DNA from: Scenedesmus sp. ARA3 | Taxonomy: Eukaryota; Chlorophyta; Chlorophyceae; Sphaeropleales; Scenedesmaceae | Assembly (NCBI GenBank): GCA_004335835.1 | Contig: RWJK01001956.1 | Coordinates: forward strand, 62,001 to 126,000 | Length of the DNA: 64,000 nt | Reading direction: 5' to 3' | Shown here: positions 36,427-48,204 of the stretch, piece by piece | Layout: each line of letters starts with the position of its first letter | Position numbering within the stretch: the first letter of the stretch is position 1 | Program-made: the position numbers and the translations under genes | The notes under the pieces: model-generated | The model's database searches: none | Told to the model about the DNA's origin: nothing | The model's input: the letters and a program-made list of their open reading frames with translations, nothing else

Positions 36427-36762
36427 CTATAGTCGCATGCCTGCCATCAGTTGCTTGGCGGTTGCAAGTTGCGATACGACAGGAATCCCTTCCTTGCAGA
36501 AGACGTTGCAGCTTTCTGTGTCATTGAAAAAGACAGAGCAGAGAGATTGATTAAGCGGCGTATCAACCCCATGCTTCGAGATAAAAGTTTGAAACACCAC
36601 ACCAGCTGAACCCCCTAGGGACCAGTTGCTGTGCAAAGCACTACTGATATCGTTGGCTACTCCTTCTGTTAACCAATAAATGTACATGTTCTTGCTTATT
36701 GAGCAGTTGACGCGCTGAAAAGCTTTCCGTGGTCCCTCAGGCTGTGTACAAGTTTGTGCCAT
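36427..36762 (-). CDS. Orphan small ORF between the two MYND genes
   Basis: An ATG-to-TAG frame of 111 residues on the minus strand (MAQTCTQPEGPRKAFQR start). It differs from its surroundings: few CAG/GCA codons, mixed codon third bases, and five cysteines plus NWS/NDT glycosylation-like sites. It has no poly-Ala/Gln/Ser. I recognise no family. It could be a gene fragment, an exon of another gene or chance. Confidence 0.3.
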   Translation of the reverse strand: MAQTCTQPEGPRKAFQRVNCSISKNMYIYWLTEGVANDISSALHSNWSLGGSAGVVFQTFISKHGVDTPLNQSLCSVFFNDTESCNVFCKEGIPVVSQLATAKQLMAGMRL

Positions 36763-36894
36763 TCAAGCGTGGTGACATCTGCAGATGACCAGCTGGTCAC
36801 ACATACAATGGGACCAGATTTCCTTGTGCCACCACACTGTGCCTAGCTATTCAGCTGATGCACAGGGCTGACTTTCGACAGCCACAAGTACTTT

Positions 36895-37292
36895 TTATCC
36901 GCTCTCTACCCTCATCCCGCATGCCGCCATGCGCCTGCAGGCCTTCTTGTGGCTCCTCCAGCCAGCAACCTGGCAGGCAGCGCTGCAGTAGCGGCAGCCG
37001 CACCCCGCACACACAAACCGCGCTGCTGCTGCCTCTGACATGCCATACACCGTCCTGCATCCTGGGCTGTTGCACACCACTGGCAGCGGCGTCACAGCTG
37101 CTATCGTGCGGCAGAGGGCCACCACATCTGGGTATGGCTGCCGCAAGATTTTTTTCAAACTAACCGCAGAGGCAGCACTCCCAAGCATCAGCACGCAGTC
37201 TTGGTTTAGCCCTGGCGCTGCTTTGTCGGCCATACTACTTTGCACCGCACTGTGCAAGCATGCGTCGACCGGCATCCAGCGGCCGGCTTGCG

Positions 37293-37347
<55 letters not shown>

Positions 37348-37376
37348 GCTGCTGCTGCTGCTGCTGCTGCTGCTGC

Positions 37377-37429
<53 letters not shown>

Positions 37430-37827
37430 CTGGTGCCGTTGGACTTTACATTCTGCTTTGGGGTTGGAAGCCACAGCAAGCGCCATTTCTCGTCATACGC
37501 TGCGATTGCTGCTGCCAGCTTCCGTGACTCGTGCAACCGCAGCAGGTACTGCCATCTTATAAGCTGGCTGCTGCTGTTGCTGCTGCTGTTGTTGCCGCTG
37601 CTGCTGCTGCTGCTGCTGCTGCCGACATCAACTCCACCGCTTGTGCTGCTGCTGTCGCTGCCAACACTGCTGCTGCAGCCGTTGACATCATTCCTGTTGC
37701 TGTCACCGCTGCAGCAATTGCTACACACACTCGTGCAGCCGCAGCCACAGGTGCTGGCTATGCCTCTCCTAGCAGCGCCTCCGTCCCTGCTGGACGCTGC
37801 TGCACTTGCTGCTGCTGCTGCTGCACG

Positions 37828-37866
<39 letters not shown>

Positions 37867-38044
37867 ACCATTAGAAGCAGCAGCTGCCCAGCCCTGCTGC
37901 AGCTGCAGGCACAGCTTAAGCACTACATGCGCACTCGTGAATGCCTGGATGACGTGCTCCAGCATGTGTTTCTGCACAAGTGTGTCTGGGTGCAGGATGA
38001 GCGCAGCATCTGAGGCTGCTTCGCCTGCGGCGGCTGTGACATCA

Positions 38045-38084
<40 letters not shown>

Positions 38085-38222
38085 GTGCTGGCGTTCGTGC
38101 TGCTACAGCTGGCAGCCTCACAATGTTGTCATGCAGAGCAGCCAAGCCCCTGCACACCAGCACCAGCAGAAACAGCACACTAGCTGCAACCTGCTGGCCG
38201 CCATCTGCAGCACCTGCTGTAA

Positions 38223-38282
<60 letters not shown>

Positions 38283-38332
38283 NNNNNNNNNNNNNNNNNN
38301 NNNNNNNNNNNNNNNNNNNNNNNNNNNNNNNN

Positions 38333-38392
<60 letters not shown>

Positions 38393-39717
38393 AGGGCCGG
38401 TTGTCAGCTGCAGGCGTGGCGCCGGTTGCTTCCTGCACAGCTAGCTTGAGAGCATTGCTAAACTGCTGCAGTGAGGCAAAGAGTGGCATCACAGTGGCAT
38501 ATGTCATGAACAGTTGCTGCTGATCCCCATTTTCCCGCTGCAGCCCGCGCTGCAGCCGCTGCAGCTGCTGCTCCTGCTGCTGCCCACGCTGCCGACTGCT
38601 GCTGCTGCTGCTGCTGCCACTGCCCTGTTGACTTGCCGCGTTCGGCGCTTCCGCAGCGGCTCTGCCCGGTGCCAGCGTCTGCACCAGCACCAGCTTAAAC
38701 GTACTGCACAATGCACATCCCAGCGCAGAGACAGCTGCTGCATCAGACAACAGCTCTGAGAGGCCTCGGGGCCCTAACCTGCTGCTGCTGCCCAGTGCTG
38801 TAAGAAACACGTTGTTGCCTTTCAAGCTGAGACTTTGCAGCATCTGCTTGGACCTTGCACATGCCTCCAGCAGCTGGTAGAATGCAACAGGGTGCTTGCG
38901 TGCCAGCTGGCTCAGGAACAAGTCCCGCATTGCCAGCTGCTGCCGCTCTTGGCCGCCAGTGCGGAGGTCTGTAGGGCCGCACACATGTGTTTCTCAGTCA
39001 AACATGCGGCGCGGCTCAGACAGGCATATGAGCAGCAGCACGGCAAAAACAAGTCCCGCATTGCCAGCTGCTGCCTCTCCTGGCCGTTAGTGCGGAGGTC
39101 TGTAGGGTCAACACCGTGTTTGGTCAATATGTGAGGCGGAATGCATGTGTGCAGCAGCACGGGCTAGGGGCTGACGGCAAGGTTGCTACATGAAGGTGAT
39201 GATGAATGATGAATTGCTGCTGGCGATGAATGTCAAAAGGAGCAGCATGAAGTTCTTAACAGATTCAGAGATCAGCTCGTCTCAAGACATGCTCACCTTG
39301 GGGTGTAGCAGTAAGGCAATGCAGCAGGTTGGATGGCCACATGTTCACATCCTGCTGCAGCTTCACATCAAGCTTGCTGCAGCGAGCAGCCAGAGTCAGG
39401 CCCTGCAGCAGCACCCCGCCCCCTTGCTGCTGCAGCAGCTGCAGCTGCTGCTGCCACTGGCCCCTATCTGCCAGTGCAACCATCTGCAGGCGCAGCAGCA
39501 TCGCGCTTGCACTCAGCAGCTGATTGTCAGCCAGCACTTCCAAGCTGGTCTGCGCTGCTGCACCAGACTCGTCTGTTGTCAGCACTGCTGTGTCAGATGC
39601 TAGCAGCAGCTGCTGCTGCTCGGACTGGCGGCTGTATGCCTGCTGCCAGCGAGCACCAGCAAGCAGCAGCAGATGCATCGACAGCTGCAGAGCAGCGACA
39701 GACAGTGCGGGTGTGCG

Positions 39718-39754
<37 letters not shown>

Positions 39755-40275
39755 AGCTGGTCCAATGCCTGAATGTGCCTGCAAAGGACTGCCGTCCAGG
39801 ATGACAGCGTCCTGGTCTGCAGAGCGCGGCTGTCCGTTGCGCTAAACTTGTCTGCAGCAGTACGCAGCAGCGGATCTCCTGACAGCAGCTGCACCAGGTG
39901 TGGCTGCGGGTCTGGCAGCAGCAGCAGCTTGTCAGGCTTCCGCCTGCGCAGCAGCTGTACCGGCTGCAATGCCAGTCCCTGCTGCTGCTGCTGGTGCTGC
40001 TGCTGCTGCAATGTCTGACGGTACATCTCAATGCAGCAAGGTGCCAGCATCTGCATAACAAGCTCTGCTGCCACCAGCTGCGCTGCAAAATGTATGGTGG
40101 CTGCTGTGTCCTGCCAGTCACTGCCAGGTTGGACCCCTGAATTGGGGATGCTTTGATGGAGGGTGCAAGAAGCTACTTCAGTTATATTCAAACACAACCC
40201 GTTTGCATCTGCTTGTCTGCTGCTGTCCCTCTCGCTGCTCATGCTGTTGCTGTGTCCTGTTGACTCCATGTTCAG

Positions 40276-40312
<37 letters not shown>

Positions 40313-42163
40313 TCCGACGACCCTCCTGGCAGTGCCCGCATGAGGCCTGCCGCTACTGCGCAGTTCAGCAGCTGCTGCAGCGCCTCCGCTGCCCAGCGCC
40401 AGTTAATGTCTCGTCTGCGAAAGCAAAATGGCTTCACCAGCATTGCTGTGGTGGCACACAGCAGATGCGTTATGTGGTAGACTGGCCCAACCAGAGGCAG
40501 CTGCTGCGCCGCACAGCTGCTGATAGTCTGCCGTAGGAAATCAGGCAACTGCTGTGGCAGACCTGCGAGTGCATTGAGGATATAAGCACACTGAAAAGCA
40601 CCGTCTCGTCGAGGCTGCAAACAACAGCACCAGTTGTTCCAGCGGCAAAGCAGAGGAGCTTTTATGTTTTGGCTACAATACTGTGTGCTCAGTGGCTGCG
40701 GCACACATGTCCTTGGCTACCAAGGCCGTCATATAAGTATGGCGTCCAAAGCTGCTGGCAAAGTAGATCAGATTGGAGCTGCCACACAGCTACGAACTAA
40801 GGTAATACAGCCAATGGATGATGGTGCCATGGACTGCCTCGTAGCCACAGCTGCAAGGCTAGACCTGAGTGCTTACCCGACTGCTGCAGCTGCTCTGCAA
40901 TCGAACTGATCGCCTGTGCACTGGCAGCAGATTTGAACCCCTCACACATGGCACGCAGCAGCATCGTCAGAGCTGCAGTGGCAGGAGACAGCCAAACGGG
41001 AATAAGTTGGGTTATGTGGATAGGCCAGAAGTGTGCGCATGTGGGCTACCAGGGAGCGTGATGCAGACAACTGTCAAGCACAGTCACATGCAGATCTCAA
41101 AATATGCACTCACAGTGTGCACTGCGCAGCATTCAACACCGCAAGCAGATGGTTGCCACAAAGGCATGCAGTTGCAGCAGCGGACCTCTTAGACTGCGGC
41201 CAACATCTGCACCATAGCTGGTGGATATGAGACCTGCTGCATGCATGATGTGGTGCAGGCTGCCTTTGCAGGAAGTTTTGAGTTGTTCTCCAATGTGTCC
41301 TCCCCTTTTGAGGCCCCCATTGGCTCCTGAATGGGGTTCCCACTCCTTGGTAGAGTCCTACGTAAGCTGCTTGTTGTAATGTCATGTCACGTAACGTTAT
41401 GTTTGTTATGTTCGTTGTCTCACCGTCAGTGCAGGTCCACCACATACCATGGTAGCTGCCTGCTGCCAGTGCTGTGCTCTCAGGCAGGGCAGCTAGGCCA
41501 GGCAAGTCCAGAACCTCCGGCCACTGCTGCAGCCACACCAGCAGCTTGGCGAGCGCTGCTGCTGCTCCTGAAGAGATGATGTCCTGCAAGAGTTCCTGCG
41601 TCAGCTTGGCTGATGTTTTGTCGTCCTGGTGGTGTGAAAAACACGCCACCATCTTCTCCCACCGCAGCTTCGCAATCAGGCTGGCAAGCTGCATGGTTTC
41701 TGCCAGCAGTGCAGCGCGCCTGGGGTTTGGAAGTGCTGCTGGCAGCAGCTGCAGCAGCTTGGCATGGCCTGACTGCTTCCATGTGCGGCTGATTCGCCAC
41801 GCTGCAGCAACAGCCCTGTGCAGCTGCAATAAATGAATGGATGTACCCGCAGGAGGATGCATTCTTTGTGAGTGTGTTTGGTGCATTTTGGTGTACTGAT
41901 GACCTCAAAGCCTTGATGATATTTGGAACTGTTAAAATTAAGCTTAATTATGTATGTTGGTGAAGACATGCGATACAGGAGCTGATGCTGTGAGTGATTG
42001 CAAAGGCAGGGGACGTTGGACAGCTGCTGCCAACAGCACCTGCTGCAGATGCTGTGGTGCGTACCTCTTCTTCATACCCTGAATCGCGCACGTCGTTGAG
42101 TTCCTTTACTTCTATCAAGACTGTAAGCTCGTCCTCTGGTCGAGTTCGTGTCTGGTGTCGCAT
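36895..42163 (-). CDS. MYND-type zinc-finger protein, paralogue B (assembly gap inside)
   Basis: Exons: 42163-42065 (start MRHQTRTRPEDELTVLIEV), 41823-41424, 40972-40877, 40562-39297, 38968-36895. Phases 0, 1, 1, 1 match those of paralogue A. Shared blocks with A are the Trp/Lys-rich start (TWKQSGHAKLLQLLP vs LWKQPAQVKLLQQPP), GLPQQLPDFLRQ, AVAAGLMRALPG, the RHP/KHPVAFYQLLEACARS region, and the C-terminal MYND finger (VCNSPGCRTVYGM, VCAGCGCRYCSAACQ, GWRSHKKACRRM). A 50-N gap (38283-38332) sits in a Ser/Ala-coding CTG run of exon 5. The frame differs on its two sides, which the unknown gap length can explain. A long (CTG)n array (37293-37431) encodes poly-Ser before the finger. No known function; it is a tandem duplicate of A. 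Confidence 0.78.
37293..37431 (-). repeat. Interrupted CTG/CAG array coding poly-Ser
   Basis: About 46 triplets of CTG with scattered CCG and GTG units. In the MYND-B frame (minus strand) it reads as poly-Ser with single Gly interruptions. Confidence 0.9.
38224..38389 (-). repeat. CTG/CAG run spanning the assembly gap
   Basis: Pure CTG triplets lie on both sides of the 50-N gap at 38283-38332. The true repeat length is unknown. It lies within exon 5 of MYND B. Confidence 0.95.
38917..39107 (-). repeat. Duplicated exon start with acceptor in MYND B (131-bp spacing)
   Basis: Two 60-bp copies, 38917-38976 and 39048-39107, differ at 4 positions. On the minus strand each begins at a ccctacag acceptor and continues with ACCTCCGCACT...GGCAATGCGGGACTTGTT. 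The copy at lower coordinates is the real start of exon 5; the other lies in the preceding intron. Confidence 0.9.
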
Positions 42164-42220
42164 GCTGCCTAGGCGCGCGCAAGTGCTACCACCGTGCTGC
42201 TGCTGTCAGCGGTTGCTGCC

Positions 42221-42399
42221 ACATGTAAGTACCACTACACAGCTGTTTGCTACATATATACTCAAAGCACTGTTTATCGCCACCTCGGACAGTCTGCAAG
42301 TGACGCAGAGGAAACCTCTGTTCGTGTCCGCGCTACAACTTCTGCAGGTCGGGTCAGCTGACCCGACTGCCTTTCTCGCCGCGTATGCGACAGCGTTTT
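42221..42399. other. 5' flank of MYND B
   Basis: Upstream of the MYND-B ATG; contains catatata at about 42254. No gene was seen. From 44221 to 44931 there is likewise no supported feature beyond the 3' flank of the next gene. Confidence 0.4.
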
Positions 42400-44220
42400 G
42401 CCCTGTTTGGATTCATGTTCAAATAACTCTACAAGTTCATCGCCCACTTCAAATACGTGATGTCACGTACACATCGCTTGTTACAAGTAGTTCGTACACA
42501 AGGTGGCTGCATTTCAGAGTTGGCTGTAACAAGCCCAGCAGCTGCAAATCAGAGAGTCTCAACTCCGTATCCCGGACGATGGTTTCCTTGCTTGTGTGCC
42601 AGATATGTCGCATGGGTTCACATGGGCGTTGCCTGTGATGCGTCATCAAATGAAGCCTTCCGGCCCACCACCCACCCCTCCCACCACTGCCAGGGACGTC
42701 CCTGCCCTTTAATGCTCTCCGCAAGTCGAGTGTCCACGGCACATGCTGAGACGCATTCCAGAACCAGCGATTGAATATGAACGTGGTCGAAAGTGTGTTG
42801 GTTGTTGCACTGCAAGAATGCAGCTAACAGCAGCTGGCAAGGTATTCAAGAGCTTCGTCAAAGTCCAGGTGTTCAATACCATATTCTGGTACAATACTAT
42901 GGAATAATAATTAAAGCTTTCAAGACAACGTATGAAAGGCATGCACGTGCACAACACACACGCAAAAAGCAACACACGAAAGAATCCGGACAGCTGCGTG
43001 CACCAGGCAGTGATGTGCATCGAGGCGCAACGTTACCTCTGTAAAACGTAATTCTGACTTCTTCGTGAGCTGTTACGATGAAATAACTGCACGCTGCCTC
43101 TAACAAAGTCAAAACCCGCGTCCTCAAACACCTTTGGCCATTGAACCTGGCGAATACGAAGAACTAGGGGTCTTTATTTGCCCACATGTTGCAGATTCTT
43201 GTTCTCGACATTTTCAGGCGTCTTTGATGGGCAGCTTCGACGTATTCAAGGACTGTTACAGCCCTTCGACGCTCTGCAATGCGGGCTCCTCGAGCGCTCA
43301 AAGTTCAGATATAAATTAGGGAGTCTTCCACTCCGTATCCCGGACGATTGTTTCCTTGCTTGTGTGCGAGGCACGCATGTGTGCAAATGCTGAGCTACTG
43401 TAACAGCTGTTGTTGCGTGGGATGGAGTCCGGCCACCCACCCACCCCTCCCAGCCCCAACTAGGCACTTCATTAACTTTGTTTACATTGACAAGTATCTT
43501 TTCATGACGTGCTACGGGGAAACACCTGCACGTAACCTCTGGCAATTCAAAACCCCACGACCAAGAACACCAGAAGCCATTGAACCTGGCGAAGAGGCAG
43601 AACTGGACATCTAGAATTGCACATTTGCTGAATCGAACTGTTGGATAAATTACGCGGCAGTGGTTCCGCCCTGATTCGACGTATTCCGAGACTGCCACTG
43701 CTCCACGACGCTCTGCAATGCCTGCGCCTCGCGCGCTCAAAGTTCAGCTATAATTGCGGTTCAAGCTTTGCAACACGCTGGGCTTTCTGACACTGTCACA
43801 GGCAGCATATTTGTCCTGAATCGACGTATTCAAAGACTGTTACTGCCATTTGTCGCTCTGCAATGCCTGCGCCTCGCGCCCTCAAAGTTCAGCTATATTA
43901 CTGGGTTGAGTTTTATATTGCAATGAGCCCTTGTGGCTCGTCGCAGCTTCAGTGGATTCAGAGCTATTTGAGTCGAAAGAGCCCTTGTAACACGAAAAGC
44001 AACGCTGGCCGGAAGGCCACAGTCTCCGTCCTCATTCTATTCGTCCGGGTAAATTTGCATCTCGACGCAAACCCCTTTGGCCACACGTTCGTTGTCACAG
44101 CATCAAAGATACCCGCGCAGTTCGAGGCGGAAGACCCAGGTGTAACAGTGTTATTTGGCGCCATATAAGGCCACAGTCTCCGACGATTTTCGTTCCTCTA
44201 ATCGTCCGGGTAAAGCTGCG
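42400..44220. repeat. Decayed repeat block, possible transposon relic
   Basis: This block is lower in CAG triplets and more AT-rich than its surroundings. Direct repeats inside: 42561-42599 with 43329-43367 (ctccgtatcccggacgat.gtttccttgcttgtgtgc); gccattgaacctggcgaa at 43136 and 43576 with similar sequence about 100 bp to each side; a module tcgacgtattc...gctctgcaatgc...gctcaaagttcag(a/c)tata at about 43237, 43675 and 43821; and ggccacagtctccg...tcgtccgggtaaa at about 44016 and 44168. No intact frame, terminal repeats or protein family were recognised. Confidence 0.5.
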
Positions 44221-44931
44221 AGCCCATGCACAAGGATAAAACAAAACAGCATTCGCATGTCCCCGGGGCATGGCCTCAAGGTACAAACCACCACGCGCCT
44301 GTGCCTGCAAGCACATACTGGCTTGCCCAGTAAGCACCATGTCAATTCACGCGGCCAGCGGCTGAGAGCAGCATGCACTTGAAAATACAATACAACACAC
44401 GCCCTTGGCAATGCCCCTGCAACACCAGCAACACGGGTCTTCAAGGGTTGCTTGCACAATTTCACTGCTTTGGTGGCAGCGTGCCACCCTTGTTGCAGCA
44501 ATTGACACGATTGTCCTGTGGGGGAGGACAACAGACACACCTTCCTGCTGCACATCAGCTCTGTCAGAAAGGTCTGCCAGAAATAACCAGCTGTCCCAAC
44601 ATACAACTGTCAGCTGTGATGCCCAATCTCCATCCCCAATCAACAACCAGCTTCAACAACACGAGGCATATCACCTAGCTGGATAAGCACAGTGCCTGCC
44701 GGCGGTCTAGACCTGGAAGCAAGGCCTTGTGGGCAGCTGCGCAGCAAAGGGCTGCACCCAGCGGCTCCACAGAGCACTTGCAGCAACAGCAGCAGCATCT
44801 TTCACAGCCTGGAACCATGCCTGCTGCTCATCACGCTGCACTGTTTCCAGCGGTCAACCGGACGCCTCATGCAAAAAGCACAGGCCTGCAAGCAGGCCGT
44901 TTGGATTGAACCTTCTGCTGCTCCGACAAAC

Positions 44932-45155
44932 TCAATCCTGCATCTCATCACCTGCTGCTGCTGCTGCTGCTTTCTTGGCTGCTCCCTTCTTCTTGGGGTT
45001 TTTCCGCTTCGAGCTGCTCTTAGCCACCTCCGCCATCTGCTCATCGCCGAATGTCTCTGCTACTGTGTCTGCTACGCGCTCCTCGTGTGCCTGCTTGCGC
45101 AGAGCCTTCTTGGTGCGCTTGCCTGACTGATTCTGCTTGGCAATCTTGTGCTTCT

Positions 45156-45200
<45 letters not shown>

Positions 45201-46093
45201 GCGGCGGCAGCAGCACAAGAGCCAATGAGGCAGCAGGATATCAGGGCACAGGAGGGGTGATGCACAAAGGCTGTGTGCTGTCTCAGAAAGCTGTAGGGCT
45301 TGCATGAGGCAGTTGCTTCTACGTTGCCTATTACTATCCTACATCTGCGACTGCAATACCAGCCGTGTAAGGTGCCCCATAACCGGGGCTGCCTTTAATT
45401 GGGGCATGAGGTATATGCTGCCCGCAGCTGCAAGCGCTGCCAGCGCACCTCTTGCAGCTTCATTGCCTTCCTCTTCACACGTGCTTTCATCTTCTGCAAG
45501 TGGAAACAAAGTAGGATAAACAATTCACATCTTCTGCATGTGTGGCCAAGTGACATGACTTGCAATGGTGAGCAAGACATGCAGGCCACCTGCAGCAGCA
45601 GCAGCAGCTGCTGCTGCTGCTGCCGTTGATGGTGTTGCTAGTGCAGCAGCGACGCGGTTAATCATGCTTGTAGCTTTAAAGCTAATCCTAGGGTTGAGCA
45701 GTCAAGCCAGCTGTATGCACGACAGACTGCGACACTAACTCCGGCAGACTAGGTCTAGGCTGCTCATCGCAGCAAGGGCAGCGCACCTTCTCTTTATTAA
45801 AGTTTAAATTCAACTTGTTAAAAACCATTGTGTTGCTTGAACCTGGCGTGTAAGGCTTTTGTTGAAGGCACTCAGTGCAGACGGCGAGATGCAGGGCAGC
45901 AGCACGGCTGGATCCCTGCTGTGATAGGTTGGGGTTGTAATTCGGCAAGTTAACAAGTGTGAAGCACCTGGTTACCCTATAAGTGTACAGGGAAGTCCTA
46001 TGTATGTGAAAGCTAGCCAAAGGAACTAACCTGAGAACTGACAGTAACACCAGCAGCTGACGTCACTGACTCGTTGTAGACGTTCAGCACCAT
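44932..46093 (-). CDS. Small Lys-rich basic protein, unknown function
   Basis: Proposed four exons, all joined in phase 0: 46093-46031, 45915-45787, 45493-45449, 45153-44932; 152 residues. The well-supported part is the two last exons: MKARVKRKAMKLQE joined to KHKIAKQNQSGKRTKKALRK, then QAHEERVADTVAETFGDEQ and a KRKNPKKKG tail ending in DEMQD. This composition suits a nucleolar or ribosome-biogenesis factor, but no family was recognised. The first two exons (MVLNVYNESVTSAAGV; CTEC and FNKLNLNFNKEK) fit by splice sites and phase only; the protein could start at the ATG at 45490. The intron before the last exon holds a (CAG)n run (from 45156). Confidence 0.5.
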
Positions 46094-46375
46094 TGTTCAC
46101 TCTTCACCATCTTCTGGCGTGTCCTTCAAGGGCTTTAGAGTGCAACAGTCTTTGAAACTTTGTATTCAACACTGCCGATTCGGGCAGCCGGTTCAATTGT
46201 TGACAACAGCGACCTGCCATGCCTGCGTTGGTGTGATTTGTCACGCCTGACGGCAGCGCCGCTACTGACAAGCCCTGGTCAGCAGAGCCCGACAAGACAG
46301 CTGGACAAGACCAATGCTCCACACTCCAAAGGTTACACTGTAGAAATCAACTGATTTTCACTCAGCCTCGCCCGT

Positions 46376-48171
46376 TCACTGCTCATCCACCTTGTTCGGC
46401 AGCGGCTGCCCTTCTGGCACAAACTTCAGCGCTGCTGCGTTGATGCAGTAACGCTTGCCGGTGGGGCGCGGCCCTGCAGCAGATGCGGCGGCAGCATGGG
46501 TGCGCATGGAGTGTCAAAGCAGCAGCCAGCATATTATTTGGTCATTTGAACTGACCACAGGCCAAAGTGCATCGGCAGCAGTTGCCTGCAAGCTTGCATC
46601 CTACACCCGACTGCTGAAGGGTGACCTCACCAACGGTCAACACACACAAGACACATCAACAGGCATGCGCACCCAACAGAAAAAGCTAGCAAATTCCTGC
46701 TCTGCTGACAATGCAAAGCAGCTTCAGGCAGCTAAGCCACAGGCGTGTGTCCTGTTCACCCAGCAACCGCTCACCATCATCAAAGACATGCCCCAAGTGC
46801 GCTCCACTGCAAGCACACAGCAGACACATGACATGCAACCATCAGCATCAGCAGAACACATGATAACTAGGATTGTTTGAACTCACTGCGCTGGCACGCG
46901 GGTATGAATCTCTAGAACCCTGCGCTTGCTTGAGGAAAGGCTGGGCATGCATGCACGGCAGAGCGTGCAGAGTCAGCATACATAACTCATGTGGAGGCTG
47001 TGCTGCCTCAACCCCCGTTCTGCAAATTGGCAATTTGTAAACAATTTGCTGCACGGCATCGCCAGGCAAAACAGCACTGCAGCGCATGCTGTTCCACTCA
47101 GCTCTGCCAGGCTGGCATGCAGACGCATCGCAATCTGCATCTGTCTGCAAACACACCTCTTGGCGTCAATGACCTCCACACGTGGCATCCAGGGGATGCT
47201 GCGGTCAACAACCTGCAGCAACACAGCATCGTAACATGTCTTTGAAAACCAGCATGCAGCTATTGACGCTGCTGTCCCACCAGTGTGCACCACGGCCCAA
47301 CTGCTGCTGCATGCAAGTGCGAGCTGGATGTCAACACAACCAACTGGGTGTCAGCAGCTGTGTTGGCAACGCTGATTGTGCTGCGCCGCGCAGCGGCTGC
47401 TAATGATGCCGCACTGCACAGCTCTTTGTCTACACAGCTTGCAAGCAATCCATGTTGCCCGGTACCCACCTCAATCACATGGTCCTTGTCAATGGGTGCG
47501 TAGAAGCTGGGCCAGCCTGTAACAGCAGCAGCAGCAGCAGCGGACACACAATGTATCTGAGTCAACTCATGTGGTGAGGTGAAACGCAGCTATCACAACC
47601 TGCTGTGTCCTGTCGTCACATGGGCAGCAAGCTGTGCACTGCCATACCCGGTTGTCTGCAAGCCCGGATGCCTGCAGCAGCAGCTGGCTCACCTGTGCCG
47701 CTGTTGAACTTTGTGTCGCTGCTGAACAGCGGCAGCCCGCCAATGGCTGACACGTAGGTGCCCTGCACACACAGGCAAAGCGCCACACCAAGCTGACTCA
47801 GCAAAGCACAGCACGGGTGCATCACATGGGTGTGGCTGATGTGGCAGTGTCCCCAGGAGGCAGGCTCACACCTGCTGCTCTGCTAGGCGCCCAACCATGG
47901 CTCTATGCAAGCACCAGAGCGTAAGCCAAAGCCATAAGCGCTGCCCCTCACGCAGTTACCACCCTGCTGATATGTTGACATACTCGCCAGCCACTGGATA
48001 TGCTGCTGCTGCTGCTGCTTCTGCCGCTGAATGCTGCTGCTGCCGCTGTTGTTGCTGCTGCTGCTGCTGCCGCCGCCGCTGCCTCACCTTCTGCTTGTTG
48101 TCCCAGGGCAGGCCGTCAGCAGTGGTGCCTGTGAAGGCGCGCTCAGTGCCCTGCTCCAGCGTGACGTACCT

Positions 48172-48204
<33 letters not shown>

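Noticed and set aside
37040..38449. 469-codon plus-strand frame rich in Leu
   Set aside because: It is the complement of the MYND-B exon; the poly-Leu/Cys comes from CTG runs, while the minus strand has the MYND motif and paralogue support.
43246..43740. 164-codon minus frame in the repeat block
   Set aside because: It covers two divergent copies of the repeat modules and shows no family motif; treated as part of the relic.
45590..45665. Possible first exon (ATG at 45665, poly-Ala, GTGGCC donor) for the small basic protein
   Set aside because: Its phase 1 end would push the next exon into an acidic frame that does not match the basic continuation.
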